Source of the DNA: Balanoglossus misakiensis
Taxonomy: Eukaryota > Hemichordata
Direction: 5' to 3'
Length of the DNA stretch: 64,000 bases
NCBI GenBank assembly: GCA_040954595.2
Contig: CM082576.2
Location: forward strand, 4,960,001 to 5,024,000
Below are positions 1 to 14,179 of the stretch, one piece after another. A model generated the notes under the pieces. That model had not been told where the DNA came from and did no database searches. It worked only from the letters and a program-made list of their open reading frames with translations. The translations under genes and the position numbers were made by a program. How positions within the stretch are numbered: the first letter of the stretch is position 1; every line of letters starts with the position of its first letter.

Positions 1-1762
1 AAACAGAAAAATACTGAGTTGGAAGTAGGCTAATATTGTTTTTAGAAGTTAAGGAAACTCTAATAACTTAGATTATTTTTAATTTTTAGGTTATTACTAA
101 CCAGTTTATTTAAATCAATCTTAGTGAGTATGTGATTTAATCTTAATATTTCTTGAAGGAACATGCACGCGGCAGTTTTTAAATGATATTGTTGACGTGT
201 ATAATTGATGTGAATTCATTGTGAGTGCATAAAGGTATATGGCGTGGTCGTGTTGAAGCCCCCTCTCCCCTGCCAACACTTTGCACAGAAATATGCTTAA
301 AGGTCTGCAATTATGCAAAGAACATATAGGCAATAAAAAGTGTCTTTTGCAAGATCTGAGACCTTTCTCAACATGCTAGTCATGTTACACCGATTTCTCG
401 CACGGATTATGCTGCGATCAAGAAACTGTCATTTGAATGGAGCTCACGAAATCCCAAGCGCGCTCATCAGCTTAAATTATTAATCAAAAGTATCAACCAG
501 CACGGGGTGATCCGGATCGAATTCTCACTAATTCGAAGTTAATTGGCGTTTGTTTTCAGAGTGTGAAGCATACGCGTCGAAAGACGCCAACATGAAATGG
601 CATGTCTTATCATGTACGCTTGTTGACAGAAATATTACAAATTATAATTTAATCAGCGTACCGTACCTGTTTATTGTTGTGATGACCCCGATAAGAGGGG
701 GACTTTTCGCGAAAGTTAATCCGAATCAGATGGCAAAAACGATAGAGCCAGCGTAATTTATTTTTTTATCTTTATTACCCAAAAGGCAACATAAGGCGAA
801 TCACTAATGCTGCAGCCGCTGTTTTATCGTCGCCTCGTGCGTTCTATGTATAGTTTACATGGGGCATATCGCGATCATCATTGATAAATTCGATTTGGGT
901 TGTATTTTGGCACAATTATTTCTCCATTCTGACAGTTGACGTTCGAAGATGGGATTCCTATACCGTCGCTTTATGGTGACGTTTTTGTTTTTATGACTCC
1001 TGAAATGAGCGATTCGGTTTATCTAGCGGACATCTTGTGTCATTTCGAAGGCTGATGATTCCAGTTCACTCACACACTGCTGTAGTGACTTTGCTCCATT
1101 CTACCAGCAAAGATACTGAAACGTGGGCGTTATCTACATGTATTTGAAGTATCATAGAATTTGTTTTTTTCTGATATACAAGTTATTTTTTACGCTGCGA
1201 GTAATGGGGCATTAATACACTTGAACTGAAGCATTGTGAAAGGATGCAGGGAGACACACGGACAAGACAGAGCTATATGGCAGAACTGTGTGGCCTCTGT
1301 GTCCGATTTAGATGTCGCACAGAAGTTATTTCCACCAGTGCGCTGTATTCTGCGGCAAATAGCTGGAATTTTTCCATTTAATCACACTCTTTCAACAGGG
1401 ACACGTTTAACTAATTTGCATATAGCCAGTGCAAACTATCAGTTTTTATTTGCTGACAGCAACCATGCAGGTACACATATGCAATAGAGTAGGTTATTTG
1501 GATACCTGTTCAGTATTTTAGGTATATTACCAGCAAGAAGCGGGCATTTCTCACTTTGGTTGCATATTACATACTAGACGTGACTCGACTACGGTCCATC
1601 ACTGCCACGCATGCCACTCTACTATGAAAGTTCATGTGCTGCCAGTGGTGCTATTCCTCTGTAGTGAGGTATTCCATCTTGCATGCGTTACATGCATGTA
1701 CAAAAGTTCCGTTTCTTCAGTAATCAGTTCCTTGTGATATAGAAGTGAAAACATTAGGTAAT

Positions 1763-1804
1763 CCCCCCCTCTCTCTCTCTCCCCTCTCTCCCCCCCTCCC
1801 TCAT
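1763..1804 (+). repeat. Polypyrimidine C/CT tract
   Basis: Pure pyrimidine run with a (CT)n core and C runs on both sides; low-complexity DNA. Confidence 0.9.
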
Positions 1805-2493
1805 TCACATTAATTCATTTTTACCAGTTCTAATCTCACTTTCACCTATCCTTCCCCTGTCTCGAATCAAAATCGACATTCTGTTCTGGCTGATGTGATC
1901 ACATACTTTCCTTTTCGCGGCCTGAAACCCAAATTGACCTGCGCGGAGTGGCTCAGTAATCACAATTTAAAATTTTGCAGTTTGGCTTAGACTGTGCATG
2001 CATACCAAGTCACTGCAAAGGAATGGATGGCAAAGACCCGAACTACATAGACAAGTCAGCAACACCCATGACTCCCTCTCACGCGCGATGACGTAGTCTC
2101 CGCGCCGATTGCGCGTTGCTGCCGATAGTCTAAATTAAAATAAGGTCTCCTTGGAGATCTCGAGTGAATTGAATTGCTTTCCATCTGCATGGCCAAGTAC
2201 TTTAAATGGATAAACTACCACTTTAGCGATTCTTTATGGCTGGCTTGGAAACCTCGTCGAAAAGGCCAAGCAGGAAGGGGAGTAACTATGCTCAGTGATA
2301 AGTGTCTATACTGTCAACTTCCCCGCGATCCCTGGCTCCAAAATGATTGTTATTTATCTCCAGCTTCAATGCGCATGTTTCTCCCCATTGAAACGGACAT
2401 TTTTAACTTCAATTTGGCATCCGTATTTACAACAGTGGGAGCTTACTAGATCAGTCTTATGTCTGTGTGCCCGTCGCTGTGTGCATGGATGCG

Positions 2494-2532
2494 TGTTTGT
2501 CTGCCTGTCTATCTGTCTGCCTATCTGTGTCT
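2494..2532 (+). repeat. Degenerate (TCTG)n tetranucleotide repeat
   Basis: Imperfect TCTG/CCTA units (TGTCTGCCTGTCTATCTGTC and onward). It produces repeat-like D/R/Q ORFs on the minus strand that are not genes. Confidence 0.7.
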
Positions 2533-5500
2533 GCCCTAAAATAGCCGAGGAAAAGTAATGCGCTGGAAACAATACAACGCATTCGAAACCAATAATGGCC
2601 AAAATGATGCAAATCAAACAGGGCTGGTGTAGATGGAATGAACAAACACCAAAAACAAGCAAAAACCAAACGCTCGCCAAATCCACACTGCCAGGCTATA
2701 AATTCACTATAACAGACAACGCAATTATTTACAATTAAACGAAAAAACAAACACCACAACTATCGGCGCTCAACTGTGTAGAATCATAGTCTCGTGTTTC
2801 GGAGGGTGTTATTTTTTTTTTACAAAGCGGCGTGATTTGCCAAATTGTAAGCAATCGCGTTCATCATTTTTCACCCCCAGGTAATCGGTAACATCAAAGG
2901 TGATTCCTTGCGCCGCCTATACCTGGAACAATCAGGGCAACCCCAACACTTTCAAAGATCATGAGGATCCAGAGCACTTTTTTCAATATGTTAAAGTTTA
3001 TGGTAATTATCAGCATGACAATGCAAATCCCATTGTCAGCATGAGACACGCACAAGGCAGGGTTACTGTGAACCCATTTCGTTTCGTGCGCACTATGACA
3101 GTCCACAAGTAGTACATGTATCGAAAATGTCTTTGATCATTTTGAATATTTATTTTTTGCTCTAACGATAAAATACCACAATGGCAAAGAATGTTGTGAT
3201 AAAGAATTGGATGATTGTAAATTTTGAATGAAGCGGTGATGCCCCGCGAAAGACACTTGTGCTTTTCCCCCATTACATGTAAGACGAAAATGGACGGTGG
3301 TTTGAACCCCGGTATCACCTGGGACTTCACGCTGGTATTATCACTGATTGTACGCATCTAGCGCTGTCGTCATTCCCAGAGCAATTTCATACAAACGTGT
3401 CTTAATCTCAGTTGATGAATGTACCACCGTGGCGTGGCCATTTCCTCTCGCTGATCTGTGTAAGTCTATCATATCAATTAAAGAACATCGTCTTCTGCGC
3501 GTGTCATGTCACAAAGTTGACGAGGCATCACCATCCACAATTTCTAACGAGATTAAATATAAATCAAATTGGTATCTGTTTTTGTATATTACAGACGAAA
3601 AAGCCTAACTTGAGAAAATGTTATTTCGAAGGCATCATGGTAGTGCCATACATGACCCTTGTACATTTACCGTGTAGGCCTAAGTGCTAATTGCAATTTC
3701 ATGGTTATATCTTTATTTTGTCATATTTTATGAGTTTAAAAATGTGTTTCCTAAAGAGACAAAATGGTAGTAGAACTGTATATTTGCGATCCTTAATATT
3801 TGCAACGAACTCATTAATATGCATTAATTATGCTGCGTGTAGTCCGTGAGCGCCTAAAACACCCCTCCAAAATACACCCTGGGTGAACGGAATATGTAAT
3901 TGCTGCGGCCTGAGTGTTGTAGTTGTTTTTTCTTCTTCAGTGAATTGTGCATGCAGCCATGTGTAACTCTAATAAATCTCCAGTGATTATCAGATGGAGA
4001 AAAACATTGCATTTCGAACTGGCAATAGTACGAAACAGATCGTATACCTCAAGGCGTAATGATGTCAAAATATATCGATCATGCTATATGTTTTACAGCG
4101 ACTTGTGGAGAGCTAGTCGTTCACTTGTTCTTCCTGTCCGTGCACGTGAGTGCAGATACCTTGTTGCTCCTATACAGGTAAGGCAGTGCAAGTCACCGTT
4201 GCCTTTGCGATCTGGCGACTCGTTTTAGTAACGCGCCTTGGTCCTAATTGGGGTGATTTCAGTGAGGGGGGGGGGGAGATGCGAACGCCATGCGTTGTAT
4301 ACCGTCATCCGGGGCTTTGTTCGCTGTGGGGTGAGAGGGTAGCAAAGGCCAACGCAAGTAAGGGCGTACTATCTCGGTCGTGCCTTGCATCTTATAGTGT
4401 ACGTTTTCAATGAGTAACGGAGTGGGGGGGGGGGGGTTGCTTGTCACAGGAACATGATTTTGGTGAAAAGGTTGCGATGCACAGTATTTTTAATATTCGA
4501 CTTTTTCTTGGCCGCGTAGGCTACACAATCGCCATTTCCACTTAAAAATCCAGTTTTAAATTCCATCTGCTCCGTTTATATATTCAGCTATGGGGAGTGT
4601 GGTTCCGATCTTAATTCCCCCGGGGGTTGACATACAGCTGCTGACTTTTCCAGAATGGAGGAGAGCGTTTCACCCTCAATTGCCAACCCCAAACACTGTT
4701 TTCCACTGACACAGTGGATTCTCTGGTCGCCGTAGCGATGGAATGATTATCAGCGTAGCCAGTCCGCTATCGTAGCTTTTTAACATCACTGTCAATAATC
4801 ACCCCGCACTGCAAACTTGCCGGCACCTCCGACCCTTTCTTTGGGAGTCAAACTCCCCGTACAGCCGTTTCGCTTCAGCGGTGTTTCGGGCTCTCTTTTT
4901 TCCCCGGTGGACATCTGTTGAGAGGGAAGCGATGAAAACAACGTCTTTGGCGCTGCGTTCGTTCATCCAAACAGTGCGCCCCGTTCGCCGCTATGCGTTG
5001 TTGAAGAAAGCCGGTGAAACCGATACCGTCTCGCAAAGTAACGCTGTAAATACACCCACATCCCTTTACGTGTGTATCCTCAGTACTTTACAATCTCTCT
5101 TCTCCAATCCAAAATAAGTTATTTTGCGACTGTTTGTCATAAATATTGGGCACCCAAGGTGCCGCCTCCGTCATCAAGTTGAACAGCCCAATCTGCCACC
5201 CGTAGTCCACACAACCACAAACAAATACAACTTACGGCTCGTGTCGTGTCGACGTAAGCTCACGGTTAACTGCTCGGAAGAGTTATAGTCGCGCACAATT
5301 GAGCTGTATGTGTTTTTGCTGTGAGGACATAGATTTTACGACACGCCGTAAAATTTTAATTGGCTCATTTAATCCATGAAGTCTTAGTTATACCGACAGA
5401 TAAAAGCTAAAGCGTTACCTAAAATTGCCAACAGCGGTTGTGTGTATAAACGGTGATTTACGAAGCCGGTTTCTTGTGAATTGTGCAAGTATGTATTGCG

Positions 5501-6240
5501 TATTGACTGGGTGACCGCTACGTCGCCAACACCTCACTATGCTACCGTGTGTAGCTCTCTGCTGGGCGTGTGTCGAGAGACACACCTATGCTGACGGCTC
5601 TCTGGGAGTTTTCACTGTCCGTCCGCAAACGAATTCAGCCAAAAGTGCGACCAAAAGCCACCTTTGATGGCCTTAAAAATCTACGACGGTGACGCTGAAG
5701 CCACTGCAAGCTAACTCGGTGACGGCCACATGTGCGTGTTGTGTTGACCGCAAAAAGTACACGGCTATGGGCTGCATGAATGAATGCGGGGAGATAGGGG
5801 CGGGATCGGCTGGCCTCAACGCAGCATCCAGTGCGCGCAACGCACTCTCTCGCGAACCGCTGACACCCGTATCGAAAGGGGGAGAAAACACACAAGAGAT
5901 CACAGACAGAAGATGCAATTGGAATGATTTCCTTTATCTCTGGGTGTGAAATTCAAGTCACTGAGTGGCGATTGCGACAAGACGAAGATGGTAGCAGAGA
6001 CAAAGGCTTCTAGAAATGGGCCAGGTACACCAATCAGATAGTGTAACGCACAGCACAGGGCCATCGCTTTCTAACCTTGAGTCAGAATTTATACTGCATG
6101 GCTGGAACGAATGTCTGATTCGATGTGTTCCTTGCTGCACTGTTTAGCCTGCGTGTCTGGCTGTAAACCCGGGGCATGGGCGGCCGGTTGATGCTCGCTG
6201 TTTGCGCGTAAGTAACTGTATAATTTAATTAATCGGCCGC

Positions 6241-6249
6241 TATATAAAG
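6241..6249 (+). promoter_or_regulatory. Candidate TATA box in CpG-rich DNA
   Basis: TATATAAAG preceded by GCGGCC-rich sequence, at the end of a CpG-rich 4.9-6.3 kb stretch. It may be the promoter of the nuclear receptor gene, whose upstream exon is not located; the link is inferred only from strand and position. Confidence 0.3.
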
Positions 6250-8561
6250 CCGCTCCGCGCTGTCTTTGTTCGATCCGGGTTTCACTGTGCGACACGCTGG
6301 AGCGGTGAGATACAGTCACCACTCGTTAGCCCGTGAAAACGTTCTTGGCAATGCGTGTGTTCCCCGCTAATTTTAAGACGCGTATTTTTTAGGAGTCATA
6401 TGTGTGTTTTTTGTTTTTGCTTGATGAGACACTTAGGATACTTTAGTGGAAGTTGCTACCGTTGTGTCACTGTATACAAATGAGAGTTAACCCTTGAAAG
6501 TTTAAACAAAAGTCGTTCAAATAAGGCCATAATGCTTAATTGATGTTGCTGTGTTTTTTCTCAAGAGCTTCTGCGAAAACAGGGACAGAATACAAACAGG
6601 TTACCTATTCCCCTAAAAATGCAATTTTCGCAGTGCACGGATTAGCAAGGAAGACCCTATCTTGTCATCTGATCACCCCCTCGTTGGAACGACTCCAAAA
6701 TTTGTGTTTAAATTCGTATTTGTATAATAAATAAGTGGTACCATTACCGGGCTTCATGTACATATATTTATTGTTTGGACGTGTTTTCAATATGGAAACG
6801 CGCTTCTCTCCGCGATTGTCTATTTTAATGTAGTGCTTCGTTGATTAATACATACACACAGATAAATGGTTAAATATCGTGCGGTTACACGTTTTGTAAA
6901 CATGGCGTCGTTAGCATGCAGGATACAGCGCGGCCTATTCCCTCCGTTGCCATTATCGCCTGCTGTATCGCGTCAAAGATTTTTTTTCTGGCGCTTCAAC
7001 ATCGCGTTTCTGTTGTCACTGTTCAGCTTTGTTGGTTTAGATTCTGTATTTTTGTCCGGGATGGCGGTGAAATGAATGCAGTAGGAGAATTCGGTGCAAA
7101 ATGGGGGTAAATTTATAGCTCGGTCAATCGAAGTGATATTTTGCCCAGTGGTAGCTGTTTTGTTTTTGCAGATCCGATGGGTCGAGTCCTCTGCCTTCGA
7201 TTTCAAGTAACCAGTGATTTTTTTTCTCACCGCAGTTCAGAAACGATTCGGGGGCAAGCGGTGCTAAATTTTGGAATTCTCGTCTGCCATCGTAAATTAT
7301 GCAGCGACCAGTAATTTACACTGATCGTGTCCAGCTTGCCTGGGTATGTCACCAGAGGTCACCCAAACCCGAAACTTCGAAATCTTTTGGGGGCAAGTTC
7401 ACATTCAAGGGCGACCCGATCAACTTGTTAAGTTCCGTTGACCCTGTTGTAAAAAATTACACGAATTGGCGAAAATCTGCAAATTTGAAAACCGTTGTCA
7501 GATTGGGCCCTGAACTGGTGTATTGTCGTTGACTCACGTGACTGTACCTACCAATATTAATGAGTTAAACCCTGGATTACTAGGAATATCGTATTACTCA
7601 TTTGGCAACCAGACAAAAAAATCGCTTAGGCCTAATAAAATAGCAGATTGACAATTATTTACACAGAAGGTTTGGTGTATATTTTCTAACTGCGTCTAAC
7701 ACTGATGCGAATGGAAGTATCTTGAGTGGTTTTAATTTACGACCACACCGACAACGTTGCGGCGAAAAAAAGACATAAACCTTTGCATTGCCGGTTTTAA
7801 ACAGAGGCACCAGTAAATTTCATTAAAGCATATTTTCTTTATGGATTGTTTTATTGTTATGTGACATCTTGAGGGATTTTGTTCAAACGAGGGAGTCGTT
7901 CTGATTACGTCAGCTCATAACAGAATTCACTGCGTTACTGCAAGTCAGTAGTGCTGGTCGTGAACACGGTATCTCAGAGAAATGTGGAGGTTGCTTATTT
8001 GATTAGCACACATGATCTGAAATGAGCCTTTCCCTTTCCGATGATCTCCACGGAAAAAAGGTAAATTATTGTCGTCAGAGTGTTGGGTCGATACTCCAAT
8101 CGTCGTTGGTACAAGCATGTACTTCCCCCGGGCCGTATACTGATGGTTCTTTGTGTCCGGTCCAAGCGAGTGGTGGACTTTCTTTGTGAAGTAAACCTAG
8201 CGAATTGAAAAGGCTCGGGCATTTCTCAATACCAAGAGAGGGCCAATGTCTTGATTTATGTGGTACTTGTCATTGAATCAGCCCGATTTACACCCTGTTT
8301 TGTTATGCACGTCACTGGTTCGGTAATTCTGGGAGTTCCTCTGTTCTGGGCACTTTTCATGTGTGTGTGTTTTAGGCGGGAACTTTTCTCTGATCTGCAG
8401 TCTGGTCACCTCTTCATTAGTCGATCCCATCCACCCCTTTATGGCATATTAACAAGTTATATTACAAAGGTGCATTTTGCGGAATATGTTCGAAAGTTCT
8501 TGTATGGGAGAAGTTATAGCAGCCCGTTGCAAGAAAAAATGCCATAATTTGCTTTAAACTA

Positions 8562-8569
8562 TATATAAG
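8562..8569 (+). promoter_or_regulatory. Candidate TATA box
   Basis: TATATAAG with moderately GC-rich sequence downstream. No attached exon is recognised; weak on its own. Confidence 0.15.
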
Positions 8570-11500
8570 CGAGACGGTGTCCGGATCTTCTTGGAACAAA
8601 CTACGGAAACCTGGACCCAGTGTAAGGAGTTGTGTGAACTGTCAGCCGATGTCGTAAATTTACAGTGAATTTACGAGAGATCGGGCTGTAATTATTGAAA
8701 TCGCTCCAAATCGTTTATTGTTAAAAGCTTACCTGTGTCACACGGGTTTTAGATTAAAAATCTTTCAAACAATAAATATCGCTGAGAATCCAAAGATTTA
8801 CGTAAATTTGCCCGCAAGTCCGACACCCGTCAACCACAAGAACATCAGAAAGAACTGGGGAAGTTGTAAATATCTATTGAATACGATAAATCCTTGTGAA
8901 CAGAAGGTGAAAGGGCCTTCGTGGTGTTGTTTTACAGTATCGAATATTGGTCACATAAGCCCTGGAGCCGTACAAGTATTGGAGATAAAAATTGGCTGTA
9001 TACAAACGAGTTTGACCTGGTCATAAATGGTCCTAAAATTGAGCCCAGTTCGCCCAGAAGGCATTGAGATTGTCTGTACTGAAAGTGACATTTTCTTATA
9101 CTGACACCGGTTTCCATTTAAATTTAATTGTCGTTCTTGTAGGGTGATGCTAACCCCAGCCAGCCAATATGGCAGATTCAAGTCGACGTTTTATTGAAAG
9201 TTTGGAAACCATTCATTATCCACGGTTAACCAGAAGGTTGAAGTCGTGGCTCAGTCAGGGTTATATTATAAATGGACCGTGCGGTTTTCTTCATCTACCC
9301 ATCCGCATTAGATGGAAGAGAGAGAGAAAATTGGATCAGTAAAATTGACAGCCTGGAAGGGGTGAGCATGATGTTTGAAGTTGAGAGGGTGTGGCACTCA
9401 ATCCGTTTCCATGGAGATAGTCATGATGTATGACAATGTAGCGAACGCTATCATCATTATTGACGGCATATATGTAATTAAGAAGTGCGGTAAACAAATC
9501 GCTTCACGCTTTTCCTGTAGAGATTGGTAATCTAAGTCTTTAAAAATGCATGATCTGAAAGTATGATGTACATTTTCAATGATGGTTTTGGATGTTTTCC
9601 TTCTGGTTATATCCGAAGTATTCGAGTCTTCAGGAAGCTGAGTGGGTGATATTTAGGCGGACTTCTACACCAACTGAATGATAAGCTTTGCCGAAATTAT
9701 AAAAAAAGACACCAGCATGGTAGGAAAACCAATAAATATGGCACTGAAAAATATTTCCCAACTTTCTGAATCGCGTCTATTCTCGTCTCAAACAACACTT
9801 AGCTATTTTGCAAGTCTTGGTCAAACGTCAAAGTTTTCTTGAACATTTATATTGCTTCGACGATATTACAAATAAAAAAAAATATTTTCGAGATTATTCT
9901 AAAATATATCTGTTCGTGCAGTCTGGGTGCAAGTAAGCTTGCTTATTTTCATTTTTTTTATAAAATGTATAACAGCAGACGACAGCTATTTAAGCCGGAG
10001 GTCAATCCACCATTTCAACGAATGGCAGTCTAGGTTTCGAAAATTTTAGATCCATAACTTGACAGACTAATGGCAGTAAAATAAAGCTGTAGATATTTGT
10101 GGGCTGAATTACTTTGCAAGGCCTCAAAATACAGATTTCTGTGAGACATTGATTTATGACGCGACCTTCGCTCCTTGTTGAATCGCCGTTTGTTTATAAC
10201 AATCGCTTCAGTCTTATATGCAAATCAGTCAGCATTTTCTGCTCACTGATACAACTAGCCTTACAGTCCACAGTGCGCCATCTAAACGAAAACCTCGGAT
10301 GTTGGAACGGGGAGACCAGGAAAAAATCTGTTCTGTTCGCAAAGAAAATCAAAATTAAGTAAGTGATTAACGTTATTTTCGATGCAAACGTGTACCGACG
10401 TTTCTTCTGGTCAATTGTGAGTCGAGAACGCCATGTACAGTCGATTGAGAACGACATAAACGCGCGCCGCGACCGAGGAAATTTATATGGCTAGCCTTAT
10501 ACTTTCACAAAGGTCCGTAGTATTCACGCTCACTGTCGTGATTGAGTAACCTTAAACGAACTCGGTGATTGTCAGACGAAAATGGCGTTCTTGGAGATGG
10601 GATTCTGGTTAACACAGAGGAAATGTGGATGGTTATTCTTACCTTAGTAGGGTTCTGACGGCGTGTATTATTTTTAAATTTTAGGCCCCTATACGTCTGA
10701 TGAAAACAAAACACCTGATTAAACGTTAGGCTATTTATTTCACAAATGAGTACCGTGTACAACAGCTTCGCTTTTCCAAATTCTAACTCTGATGTACATA
10801 CGAACCCGTTTTTTTAATGCAGGTAAATTAAAGAGTAAACCGTGCAGACGATAAACCGTACTCGTCCTGTCAGTATCATGATACGGTTGGCACCTAGCCT
10901 GGTCGTGTTACTCGATCCAGTACTAGTAGACTATGCACTAGCTGTCTCGGGTCATGGATCGTTTTTCAATGGGACTGGAAGCAGCGAAAATAGCATGGAT
11001 TTTCAGCCCACAAAAAATGTTATAGCATTCAATATCTGAATTTTGTTGGGCTTATCGTTTGTTGCGGATGTGCCTCACCCGTGTTGTTTATACTCAGAGC
11101 ATGTAGGATACACTACGCCCACTCCACACAACGTGTTTCCCGACGGTTCTGACGCAAAATGCGCGCTTGCCCCATATGTGCCCTATATGTACATGATGTA
11201 GTAACAATCCCATCCGCTGGAACGTTTTCGTGATGTCACGGTGATATAGTTTATATCGCTCAGGTTTGGACTTGCTTCGAACTCGAGCTCGTTCATGTTA
11301 TGGTAAATATATACATGTATTCTATATAGGCATTGCTTGTATTTGGTCATCCTGGTGTCGGTGTCAAATAAGGACAATCAAGCCCCAACGCTGAGGTCGC
11401 TCATGAACTTTGGGGATCCTGGTGGTACTGGTAGTAAACTAAACAACTATGTTTATCAGGGTCATCTACTGTCCCCCTCGCCTGTCGTCATCGTACGACT

Positions 11501-12716
11501 GACCCGTACCGTCTGGTACGTGTACACAAGCTAGACTGGTGCTCTGACGAACAGACCGCATTGACTTTCTTTGGTAGTTCGATCTAGACTTTTAGTGCAT
11601 CACTGCCAAACTGCTTCACCCGGAAATTCCGACAAGGCAACATAGCTTACAAACCAGTCTTTAAAAGTGTTTATTCTGTCCGTTCGTTCGTCACATGCAC
11701 CAGGAGTGGGATTTTCGAGCCCAATGTAGGTGAAGGACTTATGCCTACGAGTATCACAAGCGGACTATCACCGACGCGAAATTTATCGCTGGAATCTGAC
11801 TTCGTTGTTGTCGCAACCCCGCCACCCTCGAGTAAGTTTTATTGCCATTTTTTACTAACCGTGAATGTACCTGTCGAACTAACTGAAAATCGGCCGAACA
11901 ATGGCGTTTGTGTCGTTATCTAGGTTTCATATACCTGATCCAGGGAGCATTAGATGAGTTTGTTTCAGGTTTTTTTTTGTGTTCGGAAAGTTAGGAAAAA
12001 CGCGTAAAGCCACAACCACTAAACCTGTCACTCACTCTGTGTTCGAACTTCCACAGTTTATCAAACTCTTTGACCCCAAACATTGACCGCGCGTGAGTTG
12101 GCAAGTTTACGCAAGAATTAAAAGTTTTACAGTGAGATTTTAAGTTTCGGGGTCATGGTTTTTTGAGATCAACCTTTTCATGGTACTCCTCGTTTTGTTC
12201 TGCATCGGAAAAGTACTGAGTGTGTACTACGGATAACACGGGCCTATAAAATTATAAGAGTTGATTGATTTGTCAACAACACACTCTGCGTGTACTGTAC
12301 TACTAGTAGTAAACTTTGCAGACCGTTTATTGCACGCCTAAAAATCTTTTTCTTTCTGTATGAGGAAACATTTGTCAAGGTATTTTTTGACAAGATAAAC
12401 CTGATTTGTATACGACTTTGAGTCTCGGACAGACATTTCCAGGCAACAGTACACTTTGTACACTCAAGCAGTGTTTACCGTGATGACCTGGCATGGCCTG
12501 GCGGGCCTGAGTGCAAGGATTGTATGTACAATTCTAATATAGCATACAGGTAAACTTTCACATCATATTAAACCCTCGAGGTAGAAATTATGCCTAGATC
12601 GATAAAATGTGTGTTGTAATGAATGATCTGAAAATATGGGCAAGTCTGTTGCAGTCTTTTGATACAAAAGAATTTCACAGCGTTTCAAGACTAATTGTTG
12701 AGGAATAGCAAGGAAC

Positions 12717-12729
12717 AGGTCAAAGGTCA
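12717..12729 (+). promoter_or_regulatory. Perfect DR1 nuclear-receptor response element
   Basis: AGGTCA-A-AGGTCA, the consensus direct repeat with one-base spacing bound by RXR, HNF4, PPAR or COUP type dimers. It lies about 7 kb upstream of the first coding exon of the nuclear receptor gene. Binding is not shown by sequence alone. Confidence 0.5.
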
Positions 12730-13269
12730 CACGCAGCGTCGTATTTTTCCGCAGATCTGCACTCTCTATAGTATGCGGGTACAATAACATCGCAGTTCTT
12801 AATAAATGAAGAATTTATAAAAACTTTGAGTTTTCTTTGGGTTCATTATGTGTATTTGTTATAATGAAACTTTCAAAACAAAAATATTGTAAGTTCATTG
12901 TTTTGAAGAAAAAAAGTTGATCGATAAGGTTGTGATGGCAGTAACATACCTGTCCTGGTATAGAAACTACAGAAAAAAAACTCTTTGACCCCAAAAACCA
13001 GTAGAGGCAAAGGTTTGACGTAAATTTCTGAGTGTCAGTGATTAAGTAAAATTGACAAATAATGAACCCGGGGCTATACCTAGTGTAAACCGATAAGTAT
13101 TACTGGTAATGACTACAGGAAAAAAAATAAAAACATAACACTCAGTTTCTGCTGTGTTAATGAACAATTTTGACTGATAAAAAAGTTTAATTTGATTATA
13201 TTTGGTGTTTAATGCTTTTTCTGTATCATAGCGATCTGTGCATCCTGCTGTATTCTAATCATTATACAT

Positions 13270-13282
13270 CAGAGTTTCCGGT
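13270..13282 (+). repeat. Left terminal inverted repeat of hAT-like element
   Basis: CAGAGTTTCCGGT, exactly complementary to 14180-14192; preceded by duplication ATACAT (13264-13269). Confidence 0.88.
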
Positions 13283-13442
13283 AGTTTTTTTCCCCAAGCG
13301 TATGCCATACGCAAGAGGTCAATAAAAATGCGTACGAAGGTGATTTAAATGCGTACAATGTATTCATATCACATCCATTAGCAAACTGTTGCAAAATAAC
13401 GCAAAACACTTCAAATGGCACACATTGTAACCAAAAAGAATT

Positions 13443-13860
13443 CTAAACAGACCAAACAGCTTTTGACGTGATTTTACGTTTACAGACAAATGACGTCGCT
13501 TCACTATGATCAGTGCCTTGCATATGCCGTTTGATGGCCGATTTTTTAAGATCACGAGAACCTCGCGAGAAAGCATTCTTTTTGCCATATTTTTCACAAA
13601 TCTTACAGAAAAGCACGAGTGTCTTTTTTTCTGCCGCTTTCGTCGACGTCGTGCCGTAACCACGGATACTCGGCGAGCCACTGATCTTTGAATTCTGTGT
13701 GGCCAGTCTTTGCATTCTCTCGCATTTTTTTCACTGGTGGGGCATCCCCCGCTGACTCTTGGTGTTCCGAATCATCGATTTCAGTGGCTTTCTTTCCATT
13801 ATCAGTATAGGATTTCGACGTAAATTTAAATGAAAATAAAGTTGACTGTTTTGCCGTCAT
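13443..13860 (-). pseudogene. Broken N-terminus of hAT transposase-like zinc-finger protein
   Basis: Reading right to left from ATG at 13858-13860, one frame encodes a basic N-terminus and FKDQWLAEYPWLRHD. The frame then shifts by one base near the A7 run (13624-13630), and the next frame carries FCKICEKYGKKNAF followed by KRHMQGTDHSEA. W..EYPWL followed by C-x2-C...H-x5-H is the TTF/BED-type zinc finger seen at the start of hAT transposases and their domesticated ZNF862-like relatives. The catalytic core and dimerisation domain are missing; the reading frame runs out about 170 bp from the element's end. A one-base indel in a homopolymer could also be a sequencing error, but the absent catalytic part means it is dead as a transposase anyway. 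Confidence 0.75.
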
Positions 13861-14179
13861 GTTGATCGATATTACACGTACGCAGGCTCACGTACGTGAC
13901 GCATGGCATGATGATTAGAACGCGCGCTAAACGAAAATTGTTACATTTTATCATGGTCAAGCGTCTGCGCAAATGGTTTGGAATGTTGCAATTTTATTCA
14001 AAACATGTAAGCGTGCACAAGGTGCTGTCTAGTTTGTCGGTCGTTTGATGAGTCTTTTGTTAGCTCGAACTTTCAATGGCGAAAACAGAGTCCATTTCAT
14101 TGCGTACGCCAGACGCACTTGTCGGTTCAATATGCGTATAGAAATTTTCCATTGCGTGTATTACGCACATTTTTGCGTA

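Larger units (their letters stand above)
1..13263. other. No recognisable gene; upstream non-coding DNA
   Basis: Only short ORFs without protein-like composition. Holds G runs at 4266-4276 and 4424-4436, a CpG-rich part at about 4.9-6.3 kb, candidate TATA boxes, and the DR1 site at 12717. A 5' exon of the downstream nuclear receptor could lie here but I could not identify one. Confidence 0.6.
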
